NCBI GenBank assembly: GCA_031290595.1
Contig: JAITNG010000206.1
Span: 1 to 37,824 of the forward strand
Origin: Oscillospiraceae bacterium
Lineage (GTDB): Bacteria > Bacillota > Clostridia > Oscillospirales > Acutalibacteraceae
DNA length: 37,824 nt
Direction of reading: 5' to 3'
In this document: positions 31,854 through 37,824 of the stretch, one piece after another
Position numbering within the stretch: position 1 is the first letter of the stretch
Layout of the letters: each line of letters opens with the position of its first letter
Program-made: the position numbers and the translations under genes
The notes under the pieces: model-generated
What the model was told of the DNA's origin: nothing
Seen by the model: the letters and a program-made list of their open reading frames with translations, nothing else
The model's database searches: none

Positions 31854-32235
31854 AATTGAAGTCTATGAGATTCGCTATACTGAGGGCTACAACAAAGATA
31901 TAAAGCGCTTCGTGAAAAAGAAGCGCTTTATGTCGCTTCCTGCGCAAATGCAGGAGCTTGAAGCCGAAATGGAAAAAGGCAATCTCTCCGGCGACATACT
32001 CACGCGCTCGGATTCGCCTGTGCCGTATGACGTTTACAAGAAGCGCCTGCCGAACCCCGACACCAATGTTGGGCAATCCAATGGTTACCGATTGATTTAC
32101 TTTGCGCGGCATGACAACAAAATTATCGTGTTTATCACAATTTATTACAAGAAAGAGCAGGAAACAATCAGCGATTCCTACATACAAGGCTGGATTGACG
32201 CACTGGCGCAAAAGGAACTGGCCGAAGAGGAATAA
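31843..32235 (+). CDS. RelE/HigB-like toxin family protein
   Basis: A 130-residue protein with RelE/ParE-superfamily features: an N-terminal strand-helix part with YNKDIKRFVKKKRF, then the core strands YRLIYFARHDNKIIVFITIYYKKE. The block GYRLIYFA followed by a hydrophobic strand and KKE resembles the C-terminal sheet of ribosome-dependent mRNA interferases. It starts within the small basic gene, with GAGGTGGG upstream. A terminator follows at once, so the pair is a closed unit of 0.6 kb, consistent with a mobile toxin-antitoxin cassette. Catalytic activity is inferred by family only. Confidence 0.75.
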   Translation: MPSEIEVYEIRYTEGYNKDIKRFVKKKRFMSLPAQMQELEAEMEKGNLSGDILTRSDSPVPYDVYKKRLPNPDTNVGQSNGYRLIYFARHDNKIIVFITIYYKKEQETISDSYIQGWIDALAQKELAEEE

Positions 32236-32244
32236 CCACCCACA

Positions 32245-32269
32245 GCCGCCCCGCCGGGCGGCTTTTTTG
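32245..32269 (+). terminator. Terminator of the toxin-antitoxin-like pair
   Basis: GCCGCCC and GGGCGGC form a seven-pair stem with a CGCC loop, followed by six T. Confidence 0.9.
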
Positions 32270-32297
32270 TTCGCGGCCACCCCTCCGCAAAATCGTA

Positions 32298-33485
32298 TTA
32301 TTGTGCCAAGTCGAGCCGATAGAGGTTTTTTTTGCCGTCTTTTTGGGTGGTAATTGGAACCCCCAATGCCGCTAGCTTTTGCAACCGCTTATACACTGTT
32401 GAATCGCACGCTTCGGCGTATCTTCCAATGCCGCCAACGCTGATCCCCACGTCTGAAAACACCGTGACTTCCAATAGAGCCGCCAATACGCCGCGTGTTA
32501 TTTCGTCGTCTTCTTTGCCCAGCGTTTTGTGGAAGGCTTCGCTGTAGTGTTTCAACTTGGCGTTTGCGCTTTCCAAATCCTTTTGCAATCCTTCTGTTGA
32601 CTGTGCAATGACCGAAAGATAATACAGTATGAAAGGGGTAATATCCCCCTTTGCGCGCACGTTATTGCACACATCAAAAGCGTCATAGTATGCCTTGCGG
32701 TTGTTTGCGATCCCCTGCGATATATGCAGGCCGATCAGCGGATGGAGGCTTTCGCGCAAAAACGCGCTGCTCAAAAATCTTGCCATCCTTCCGTTGCCAT
32801 CATAAAAAGGGTGCGCATAGCCGAACAAATAGTGGAAGGCGGAAACTGCGGCCAGCGAATACCCCGTTGCCTGTAGGTATTCCAAAGAGAGCGTGAGAAA
32901 CCGAATCAGGTCAGCTTCGGGCAATATGCCGTGGTGCTTTTCTTTCTCGGTGGCGGTCACAACCGAAACGCCGCTTTTGCGGAACAACCTTCCATCCGGC
33001 GCGTCGGCCGGATTCAGGTTTGGCAGAATCACGACGTCATAGAGCATACGGATGTCGCTCACCTGTTCGACTGAAATTTTGCCTGGCAAGAGGATGCGGT
33101 AATATCCATCCACAATGCCCGTGAAGCTCGTCGGCTTATTGCTTTTTCCGCTCACGGCGTCGAATGCCGCACGCAGTTCTTGCTTGCTGCTGCGAACGCC
33201 CTCAATTTTGTTGGAACCCATGATTTCAGCAATCAATGCTTTTGAAAAATATCGATCTTTTGATTTTGCAGGTATTCCATCCCACAGGGAAAATATCGAC
33301 CCATTTAGCCGATAGATATGCTCGGTTTGTTCCAGCAGTTGTGGAGTACAGCAATAAAAAGCCTGTTCGCCATGAATCTTGACGGGCAATTTAACCGTAT
33401 ACTCTCCGCCGCGTCTGCTGGCAAGCGTATGATTGTACTTCTCCTCGTCCTTATAATAAAGAACTGGAAGAAACTCGTAATCCAC
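32298..33485 (-). CDS. Fic domain protein with C-terminal winged helix
   Basis: About 395 residues from a GTG start eight bases after AAGGAGG (an upstream GTG at 33494 overlaps that site). The Fic core HPFYDGNGRMAR places catalytic His at about 225. The inhibitory motif SNKIEG at 91-96 matches (S/T)xxxE(G/N), so class II type. The final 65 residues (VFSDVGISVGGIGRYAEAC, then STVYKRLQKLAALGV) look like a winged helix-turn-helix. Fic-wHTH proteins of this layout are widespread in bacteria and may be autorepressing. It has its own promoter and a perfect inverted repeat over it. It lies directly after trpA on the same strand, so it could also receive trp read-through. Confidence 0.92.
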   Translation of the reverse strand: MDYEFLPVLYYKDEEKYNHTLASRRGGEYTVKLPVKIHGEQAFYCCTPQLLEQTEHIYRLNGSIFSLWDGIPAKSKDRYFSKALIAEIMGSNKIEGVRSSKQELRAAFDAVSGKSNKPTSFTGIVDGYYRILLPGKISVEQVSDIRMLYDVVILPNLNPADAPDGRLFRKSGVSVVTATEKEKHHGILPEADLIRFLTLSLEYLQATGYSLAAVSAFHYLFGYAHPFYDGNGRMARFLSSAFLRESLHPLIGLHISQGIANNRKAYYDAFDVCNNVRAKGDITPFILYYLSVIAQSTEGLQKDLESANAKLKHYSEAFHKTLGKEDDEITRGVLAALLEVTVFSDVGISVGGIGRYAEACDSTVYKRLQKLAALGVPITTQKDGKKNLYRLDLAQ

Positions 33486-33517
33486 AGGAAACACCTCCTT
33501 TAACTAGCGTTTCCTAT

Positions 33518-33546
33518 AGTATACTCGCTTTCTTAGTAAAATACAA
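33518..33546 (-). promoter_or_regulatory. Promoter for the second Fic gene
   Basis: On the minus strand: TTGTAT, 17-bp spacer, TATACT. The -35 and the spacer are covered by the inverted repeat at 33529-33563. Confidence 0.75.
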
Positions 33547-33563
33547 GCGCTTTTACTAAGAAA
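33529..33563. promoter_or_regulatory. Perfect 13-bp inverted repeat, putative operator
   Basis: TTTCTTAGTAAAA (33529-33541) and TTTTACTAAGAAA (33551-33563) are exact inverted copies, 9 bp apart. They flank and overlap the -35 of the Fic promoter; the right arm also contains the trpA stop codon. There is no T-tract after it, so it is more likely a protein-binding site than a terminator. Confidence 0.75.
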
Positions 33564-34362
33564 CTTGCGCTGCGGATTCATCCCCCCCGCTCACCGCCGC
33601 CTTCATTTCCGCCACAAACCTGCGCAGGTGCGCACCGGCTGCTTCGCCGTGTTGTTCCACCAGGCGGACGAGGGCGCTGCCCACGATTGCGCCGTCGGCG
33701 AGCTGCGCCATGGCATGTGCCTGCGCGGGGGTGCCGATGCCGAAGCCGATGGCCACCGGGATGCCTGAAACCGACCGGGCCAGTTGGAGCATCGGCGCAA
33801 GGTTGGTGCTGATTTCGCCCCGCACGCCGGTGACGCCCATGGAGGACACCACATAGAGGAACCCTGTCGCGCTTTCCGCGATTTTGCGCACACGCGCTGC
33901 GCTGGTGGGGGCGATGAGGGAGATGACGTCAACGCCCTCCTGCCGGGCGAACACACAGGCTTCTTCCTGCTCTTCCGCCGGGAGGTCGGGGATAATCACG
34001 CCGTCCAGCCCCACTTCGCGGCATTTTTGGAAGAACGCCGCGTAGCCGTAGCGGAACACCGGGTTGAGGTAGGTCAAAAACACCAGGGGGATTTCGCTTT
34101 TTTGCCGCACCCGTGCGACCAGATCAAAGAGCTTGGGCAGGGTGGCGCCCGCCTGGAGCGCCCGCAGGTTAGCCCGCTGGATCACCTCGCCTTCGGCAAT
34201 AGGATCCGAAAAGGGCACGCCGATTTCAATCAGATCAGCGCCGCCCGCAATCATTTCGTAGATGAATTCTTCGCTTTTGGCAAGCGTTGGGTCGCCCCCG
34301 GTCAAGAAGGCGATGAAGGCTTTTCCGTTTTGGAACGCCTTTGCAATTCTGCTGCTACTCAT
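33556..34362 (-). CDS. trpA: Tryptophan synthase alpha subunit
   Basis: A 268-residue TIM-barrel protein that cleaves indole-3-glycerol phosphate and channels indole to TrpB. Motifs: AFLTGGDPT at the start; [18 protein letters not shown], where the first Glu is the catalytic Glu49 equivalent and the position of catalytic Asp60 is a Glu (AEG for ADG); and GFGIGTPAQ near the phosphate site. I recall the same Asp-to-Glu change in other clostridial TrpA, so the enzyme is probably active. It overlaps trpB by 8 bp. Its stop codon lies within the operator-like repeat of the next gene. Confidence 0.96.
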   Translation of the reverse strand: MSSSRIAKAFQNGKAFIAFLTGGDPTLAKSEEFIYEMIAGGADLIEIGVPFSDPIAEGEVIQRANLRALQAGATLPKLFDLVARVRQKSEIPLVFLTYLNPVFRYGYAAFFQKCREVGLDGVIIPDLPAEEQEEACVFARQEGVDVISLIAPTSAARVRKIAESATGFLYVVSSMGVTGVRGEISTNLAPMLQLARSVSGIPVAIGFGIGTPAQAHAMAQLADGAIVGSALVRLVEQHGEAAGAHLRRFVAEMKAAVSGGDESAAQVS

Positions 34363-35539
34363 GCACCTGCACCCCCCTATACCGCGCGATGGCGGCGACG
34401 TCTTTATCTCCCCGGCCGGAAAGGCAGAGGATCACGCTTTCCCCCTTGGGGATCTGCGGCACGAGCTTGCGCGCATACGCCACGGCGTGGGCGCTTTCAA
34501 TGGCGCAGATGATCCCCTCCGTTTGGGCAAGGAACTCGAAAGCCGCAACGGCCTCTTCATCCGTGACGGGGACGTATTCCGCCCGGCCGGAATCGTGCAG
34601 CCATGCGTGTTCCGGGCCGATGCCGGGGTAATCCAGCCCGGCGGAAATCGAATACACCGGGGCGATCTGCCCCTGGTCATCCTGGCAAAAATACGATTTC
34701 ATCCCGTGGAACACGCCCAGGCTGCCGTTGGCGATGGTCGCGGCGTTCTGCGGCGTTTCAACGCCCAGCCCCGCCGCTTCGCAGCCGATGAGGCGCACGC
34801 CCGCATCGGGGATGAAGTTGAAAAACATGCCCATGGCGTTGCTGCCGCCGCCCACACAGGCCAGCACGGCCGCCGGGAGTTTTCCTTCCAGCTGCAAAAT
34901 TTGTTCCCGCGCTTCCTTACTGATCACACTTTGAAAATCCCGGACGATCAGTGGGAAGGGGTGGGGACCCATCACCGAACCCAGGAGGTAATGGGTATCC
35001 GCCGTGCGGGCGACCCATTCGCGCATGGTTTCGTTGACTGCATCCTTGAGCGTCTTCGTGCCGCTATCCACCGGATGCACCGTCGCGCCCAGCAGCTCCA
35101 TGCGATAGACGTTGAGCACCTGGCGTTCGGTATCCTCGCGCCCCATGAAGATTTCGCATTCCAGATCCAGCAGCGCCGCCGCCGTGGCCGTGGCGACGCC
35201 GTGCTGCCCCGCGCCGGTTTCGGCAATGATGCGCCGTTTGCCCATGCGCTTGGCCAGCAATGCCTGCCCCAGCACGTTGTTGATTTTGTGGGAGCCGGTG
35301 TGGTTCAAATCTTCCCGCTTGAGGTAGACCTTCGCCCCCCCCAGCGCCGCCGTCATTTTCTCGGCATAATAGAGCAGCGACGGCCGCCCTGCATATTCGC
35401 GCAATAACGTGTCCAGCTCCGCGTTGAAGTCGGGGTCGTCCTTGTATTTCGCATAGGCCTCCTCCAACGCATGGATCTCGTTCATCAGGGTTTCGGGGAT
35501 ATACTGCCCGCCGAAGGTGCCGTATCTGCCTTTGCTCAT
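34355..35539 (-). CDS. trpB: Tryptophan synthase beta subunit
   Basis: A 394-residue PLP enzyme that joins indole and serine into tryptophan. The start [14 protein letters not shown], the PLP-lysine block [21 protein letters not shown] and [10 protein letters not shown] (phosphate-binding glycines) are all intact. This is the TrpB1 type that pairs with TrpA. The start overlaps the trpF stop as ATGA. Confidence 0.98.
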   Translation of the reverse strand: MSKGRYGTFGGQYIPETLMNEIHALEEAYAKYKDDPDFNAELDTLLREYAGRPSLLYYAEKMTAALGGAKVYLKREDLNHTGSHKINNVLGQALLAKRMGKRRIIAETGAGQHGVATATAAALLDLECEIFMGREDTERQVLNVYRMELLGATVHPVDSGTKTLKDAVNETMREWVARTADTHYLLGSVMGPHPFPLIVRDFQSVISKEAREQILQLEGKLPAAVLACVGGGSNAMGMFFNFIPDAGVRLIGCEAAGLGVETPQNAATIANGSLGVFHGMKSYFCQDDQGQIAPVYSISAGLDYPGIGPEHAWLHDSGRAEYVPVTDEEAVAAFEFLAQTEGIICAIESAHAVAYARKLVPQIPKGESVILCLSGRGDKDVAAIARYRGVQVHE

Positions 35540-36150
35540 GGAGCATCGCCGCCTTTCCGTACCCTTGCAACAAGGGCTTTGATTTTTGCCGGGTCTTTGT
35601 ATCCGTCCGTTTCCGCGCCGCTGCTGACGTCCACCGCGTAGGGGTGCAGCGCCAACGCCTGTTCGATGTTGTGCAGCCCCACCCCGCCCGCCAAAAAGAT
35701 TTTTTGCTGTGTTGGAACCGGGTTCAGGAGCGACCAGTCGAAGGGCTTTCCGCTGCCTGCGCCGCTATCGAGCAGCAGCCAGTCGGCCTGGTAGTCCGCT
35801 ATGCGTGCCAGATCCGCCGGGGTGGCGATGCGCAGCGCACGCAGGATTGGAATCCCGCACTGCGCCCGCAGCGCCGCCGCATAGGCCGCGTCTTCGCTGC
35901 CGTGCAGCTGGGCAATATCGATCACCCCTTGCCGGTGCAGTGCTGCGATGGTTGCAACGGGTGCATCCACAAACACGCCGACCGTTGCAATCCCCGGCGC
36001 AAGCCCGGCACGCAGCTGTGCCGCCGCTTCCGGCGTGACCTGCCGCTTGCTTGCCGCAAACACAAAGCCGACGTAATCCGGCGCCGCTTCGTTGCAGGCG
36101 CGAATGTCCGCTTCCCGGCGGAGGCCGCAAATCTTAATCTTCGTTTGCAT
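35536..36150 (-). CDS. trpF: Phosphoribosylanthranilate isomerase
   Basis: About 204 residues. TrpF isomerises phosphoribosylanthranilate in step three of tryptophan synthesis. The catalytic Cys is in [10 protein letters not shown] and the catalytic Asp in [29 protein letters not shown] is the phosphate-binding region. The ATG at 36150 follows GGAGG by about nine bases and lies 17 bp inside trpC. An upstream in-frame ATG at 36189 falls deeper in trpC without a site. Confidence 0.96.
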   Translation of the reverse strand: MQTKIKICGLRREADIRACNEAAPDYVGFVFAASKRQVTPEAAAQLRAGLAPGIATVGVFVDAPVATIAALHRQGVIDIAQLHGSEDAAYAAALRAQCGIPILRALRIATPADLARIADYQADWLLLDSGAGSGKPFDWSLLNPVPTQQKIFLAGGVGLHNIEQALALHPYAVDVSSGAETDGYKDPAKIKALVARVRKGGDAP

Positions 36151-36922
36151 CGCGCATCGCCTCCAAAAACGCACGTTTATCCGGCGCACGCATCAACGCT
36201 TCACCGATCAGCAGCGCGTCTGCACCGGCGCGGCGCAGGCGTGCGGCGTCCGCCGGGGTGGCGACGCCGCTTTCGGCCACGAACAGCACCCCCGGCGGCA
36301 GCAGCGCCCCCAGCCGCTCGCCGGTGGCAAGGTCAACCTGAAAGCTGCGCAAATCGCGGTTGTTGACCCCGACCACCCGCGCCCCGGCGGCCAGGGCGGT
36401 TTCCACCTCCGCTTCGCTGTGGGTTTCCACCAGCGCCGAAAGGCCGAGGGAATCGGCCAGGGCGTGGTATTCCCGCAGAGCGGGCAAATCCAACAGCGCG
36501 CAGATGAGCAGCACCGCCGATGCACCCAGCGCTTTCGCTTCGTATATTTGGTATGCGTCCACCGTGAAATCCTTGCGCAGCGCGGGCAGGGGAACCGCTG
36601 CGGCAATTTCGCGCAGGTATTGATCCGACCCCAGGAAGTATTCCGGCTCCGTCAGCACCGAAACCGCCGCCGCCCCCGCCGCCGCATAGCTCCGGGCAAT
36701 CTCCAGGTAGGGGAAATCCCGCGCAATCACGCCCTTGGAAGGGGAGGCCTTTTTCACCTCGCAAATGAACGAAAGCCCCGGCGCGGCAAGGGCTGCTTCA
36801 AAGGGGAACCCGGCTTGCACCGGCAGGGCTTCCGCCCGGGCGCGCAGCGCAGCAAGGGGCAGCGCGGCCTTCGCGGCGGCCACGCGCAAACGCGCCGCAG
36901 CGGCAAGGGCATCCAGAATCAT
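36134..36922 (-). CDS. trpC: Indole-3-glycerol phosphate synthase
   Basis: A 262-residue TIM-barrel enzyme. Motifs: ICEVKKASPSKG (catalytic Lys region), LRKDFTVDAYQIYEA (second catalytic Lys), VGVNNRDLRSFQVDL, and VAESGV followed by the phosphate loop with GADALLIGEALMRA. It is the first gene of this four-gene operon. GAGGTGACGT precedes the ATG. trpE, trpG and trpD, which usually come first, are absent from the window. Confidence 0.96.
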   Translation of the reverse strand: MILDALAAAARLRVAAAKAALPLAALRARAEALPVQAGFPFEAALAAPGLSFICEVKKASPSKGVIARDFPYLEIARSYAAAGAAAVSVLTEPEYFLGSDQYLREIAAAVPLPALRKDFTVDAYQIYEAKALGASAVLLICALLDLPALREYHALADSLGLSALVETHSEAEVETALAAGARVVGVNNRDLRSFQVDLATGERLGALLPPGVLFVAESGVATPADAARLRRAGADALLIGEALMRAPDKRAFLEAMRDANED

Positions 36923-36958
36923 ACGTCACCTCTTCACCATCAACAGAATGATACCAAT

Positions 36959-36987
36959 ATTCTACACCATTCAAGCGCAAAAGTCCA
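36959..36987 (-). promoter_or_regulatory. Putative trpC promoter
   Basis: On the minus strand: TGGACT, 17-bp spacer, TAGAAT, about 37 bp upstream of the trpC ATG. The -35 is weak (four of six). No T-box or leader peptide with tandem Trp codons fits in the short leader. Confidence 0.5.
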
Positions 36988-37060
36988 GTTGTGCGGGGAA
37001 TTTTTTGCGCTTTTTTGCAAGGCAGGTGCAGATAATACTATTCTGTAATTTAAAGCGTTA

Positions 37061-37103
37061 TTTAAAAGCCCCGGTCGACTAGCAGTCGACCGGGGCTTTT
37101 AAA
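37061..37103. terminator. Bidirectional terminator, perfect 20-bp stem
   Basis: Arms 37061-37080 and 37084-37103 are exact inverted copies around an AGC loop. A GC-rich middle (GCCCCGGTCGACT) is flanked by AAAA and TTTT, so it can stop transcription from either side. It ends the XRE-regulator transcript on the minus strand. The rest of 36923-37153 holds only the trpC promoter. Confidence 0.9.
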
Positions 37104-37153
37104 TATCCCTTGCCCAAAGCAGACAAACGATTATTTGACCGGAACGCCGTCCG

Positions 37154-37360
37154 TTACTCTTCCTCCGGCAAAAATTCCGCAATCTCTTCCAGGCGGCAGT
37201 GCAGGATGCCGCACAGCATATTCAAGGTGTAGGTGTTCACGTTGCGGTTGTTGCGCAAGCGATCCAGCTGCCCGGTGCTGAAGCCGTATTCCTGGATCAA
37301 ACGGTATTGCGAAAAACCACGGTCTTTCATGGTTTGCCAGAGGCGGTCAAAAACAATCAT
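37154..37360 (-). CDS. Small XRE/Cro-type helix-turn-helix regulator
   Basis: A 68-residue protein: MIVFDRLWQTMKDRGFSQYRL, then an HTH with FSTGQLDRLRNNRNVNTYTL and a final acidic PEEE. The N-terminal LWQTMKDRGFSQYRL and the INTGTL-like helix are typical of the minimal Cro/C1 group (YozG-type). It would bind an operator as a dimer. The ATG at 37360 has AAGGGG upstream; a longer frame from 37456 crosses the promoter and is rejected. It is transcribed from a promoter overlapping that of the divergent gene. Confidence 0.88.
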   Translation of the reverse strand: MIVFDRLWQTMKDRGFSQYRLIQEYGFSTGQLDRLRNNRNVNTYTLNMLCGILHCRLEEIAEFLPEEE

Positions 37361-37393
37361 GAAGGCAAGCGCCCCTTTCGTTGCGATGCCTTC

Positions 37394-37422
37394 ATAATAA
37401 AGTATCGCCCGGTACTTGACAA
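37394..37422 (-). promoter_or_regulatory. Promoter for the XRE regulator
   Basis: On the minus strand: TTGTCA, 17-bp spacer, TATTAT. Its -35 covers the same bases as the -35 of the plus-strand promoter. Confidence 0.75.
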
Positions 37423-37444
37423 TTGCCCATATACGGGCTATAAT
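37416..37444 (+). promoter_or_regulatory. Promoter for the right-edge gene
   Basis: TTGACA (37416-37421), 17-bp spacer, TATAAT (37439-37444): full consensus. The near-palindrome GCCCATATACGGGC (37425-37438) fills the spacer and is a likely repressor site. Confidence 0.8.
37425..37438. promoter_or_regulatory. Putative operator in the spacer of the plus promoter
   Basis: GCCC and GGGC flank ATATAC; 12 of 14 bases are symmetric. A dimer of the neighbouring XRE protein bound here would block the rightward promoter. Inference from position only. Confidence 0.5.
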
Positions 37445-37477
37445 TAGTATTGACAAAAAGAAAGGGGAAATTTATCA

Positions 37478-37824
37478 ATGCAATACGAAATACTGTTTGG
37501 GATCGGAACCCTGCTAATCGGCATTACCACCATCGTTTTGGCTGTTCGCAGCACAAAGCGGGAAGACGCTGAAAAAAGCATATTGTATGCGCCGCTGTTG
37601 CAGGTGAACAGTTATTCAATTCGTCCACCTGACAAATACAGGAAAAAATCGACGCAAAAAAATCCACCAGACTTCAAACGCTTTTCTTTGGATCGAAGAA
37701 CATTCAACAAAGCTAACGGATGGGAAACTTGTACGATGAAAAAAGTCCTAAATATGAATCAAGGAGGAAGCACCTTTATGAAAAAAACATTTTTATCCCT
37801 TCTTACACTTTTTTTGTTGATCGG
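37478..37824 (+). CDS. Right-edge gene: membrane-anchored start, then in-frame second start with signal peptide; incomplete
   Basis: From ATG 37478 (AAAGGGGAAA upstream) the frame stays open to the window edge, 115 codons. It begins MQYEILFGIGTLLIGITTIV, a single membrane helix, followed by a basic polar stretch. At 37778, in the same frame, a second ATG has its own AAGGAGG ten bases upstream and begins MKKTFLSLLTLFLLIG, a typical exported-protein or lipoprotein signal. So either two genes are fused by loss of the first stop codon, or one gene has alternative starts. I do not recognise a family. Confidence 0.55.
   Translation, partial: MQYEILFGIGTLLIGITTIVLAVRSTKREDAEKSILYAPLLQVNSYSIRPPDKYRKKSTQKNPPDFKRFSLDRRTFNKANGWETCTMKKVLNMNQGGSTFMKKTFLSLLTLFLLI

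Noticed and set aside
36923-36958. T-box or Trp leader peptide upstream of trpC
   Set aside because: Too short after the best promoter, and no run of Trp codons.

Overview
The window looks like a chromosomal segment of a GC-rich, spore-forming member of the Clostridia (my guess is Oscillospirales or a nearby order). The grounds are: Gram-positive Shine-Dalgarno sites and 17-bp-spaced housekeeping promoters; an A-type RNase P RNA; the clostridial order rimP-nusA-ylxR-ylxQ(L7Ae)-infB-rbfA-nrnA; an mreB homologue, smpB next to ssrA, and a good match to a late mother-cell (SigK-type) sporulation promoter. No database search was possible, so all family names rest on motifs I recognise.

Layout. 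1-5582 (minus): a GT2 glycosyltransferase cut by the left edge, preceded in its operon by four tandem paralogous polytopic membrane proteins linked by 4-29 bp overlaps. 5618-6709 (minus): leuB, whose promoter sits back-to-back with that of rnpB (6854-7264, plus). 7382-9594 (plus): a small membrane protein, a ComF-type phosphoribosyltransferase and an MreB-family actin. 9624-9764: a 58-bp-arm inverted repeat. 9830-11204 (minus): HAD hydrolase then RsuA-type pseudouridine synthase. 11376-13454 (plus): a single-chain fusion of both ethanolamine ammonia-lyase subunits behind a leader with a terminator-like hairpin.

13485-23985 (plus) may be one long transcript. It is the nusA-infB translation/transcription operon with unusual guests: an exported lysozyme-like protein after nusA, a Fic protein between infB and rbfA, and at the end a GT52-like glycosyltransferase coupled to a NeuA-like cytidylyltransferase, before a strong terminator. 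24012-26523: a Gfo/Idh/MocA oxidoreductase diverging from a membrane-anchored TPR protein. 26617-28521: a 634-residue protein with a thioester-domain signature, Cys-rich, Asn-rich and Pro/Tyr-rich parts, no signal peptide, and the SigK-like promoter; I consider it the best candidate for something undescribed. 28664-31470: lipoprotein, Eis-like acetyltransferase, smpB, tmRNA. 31701-32235: a two-gene toxin-antitoxin-like pair. 32298-33485 (minus): a second Fic protein with a C-terminal winged helix and a perfect 13-bp inverted repeat over its promoter. 33556-36922 (minus): trpC-trpF-trpB-trpA, without trpE, G or D. 37154-37824: a small XRE regulator divergent from an incomplete membrane/exported gene, with overlapping -35 elements.

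Themes: envelope or surface glycosylation (left array, GT52/cytidylyltransferase), spore surface (thioester protein), two class II-type Fic proteins in different contexts, and core information-processing genes carrying accessory cargo.
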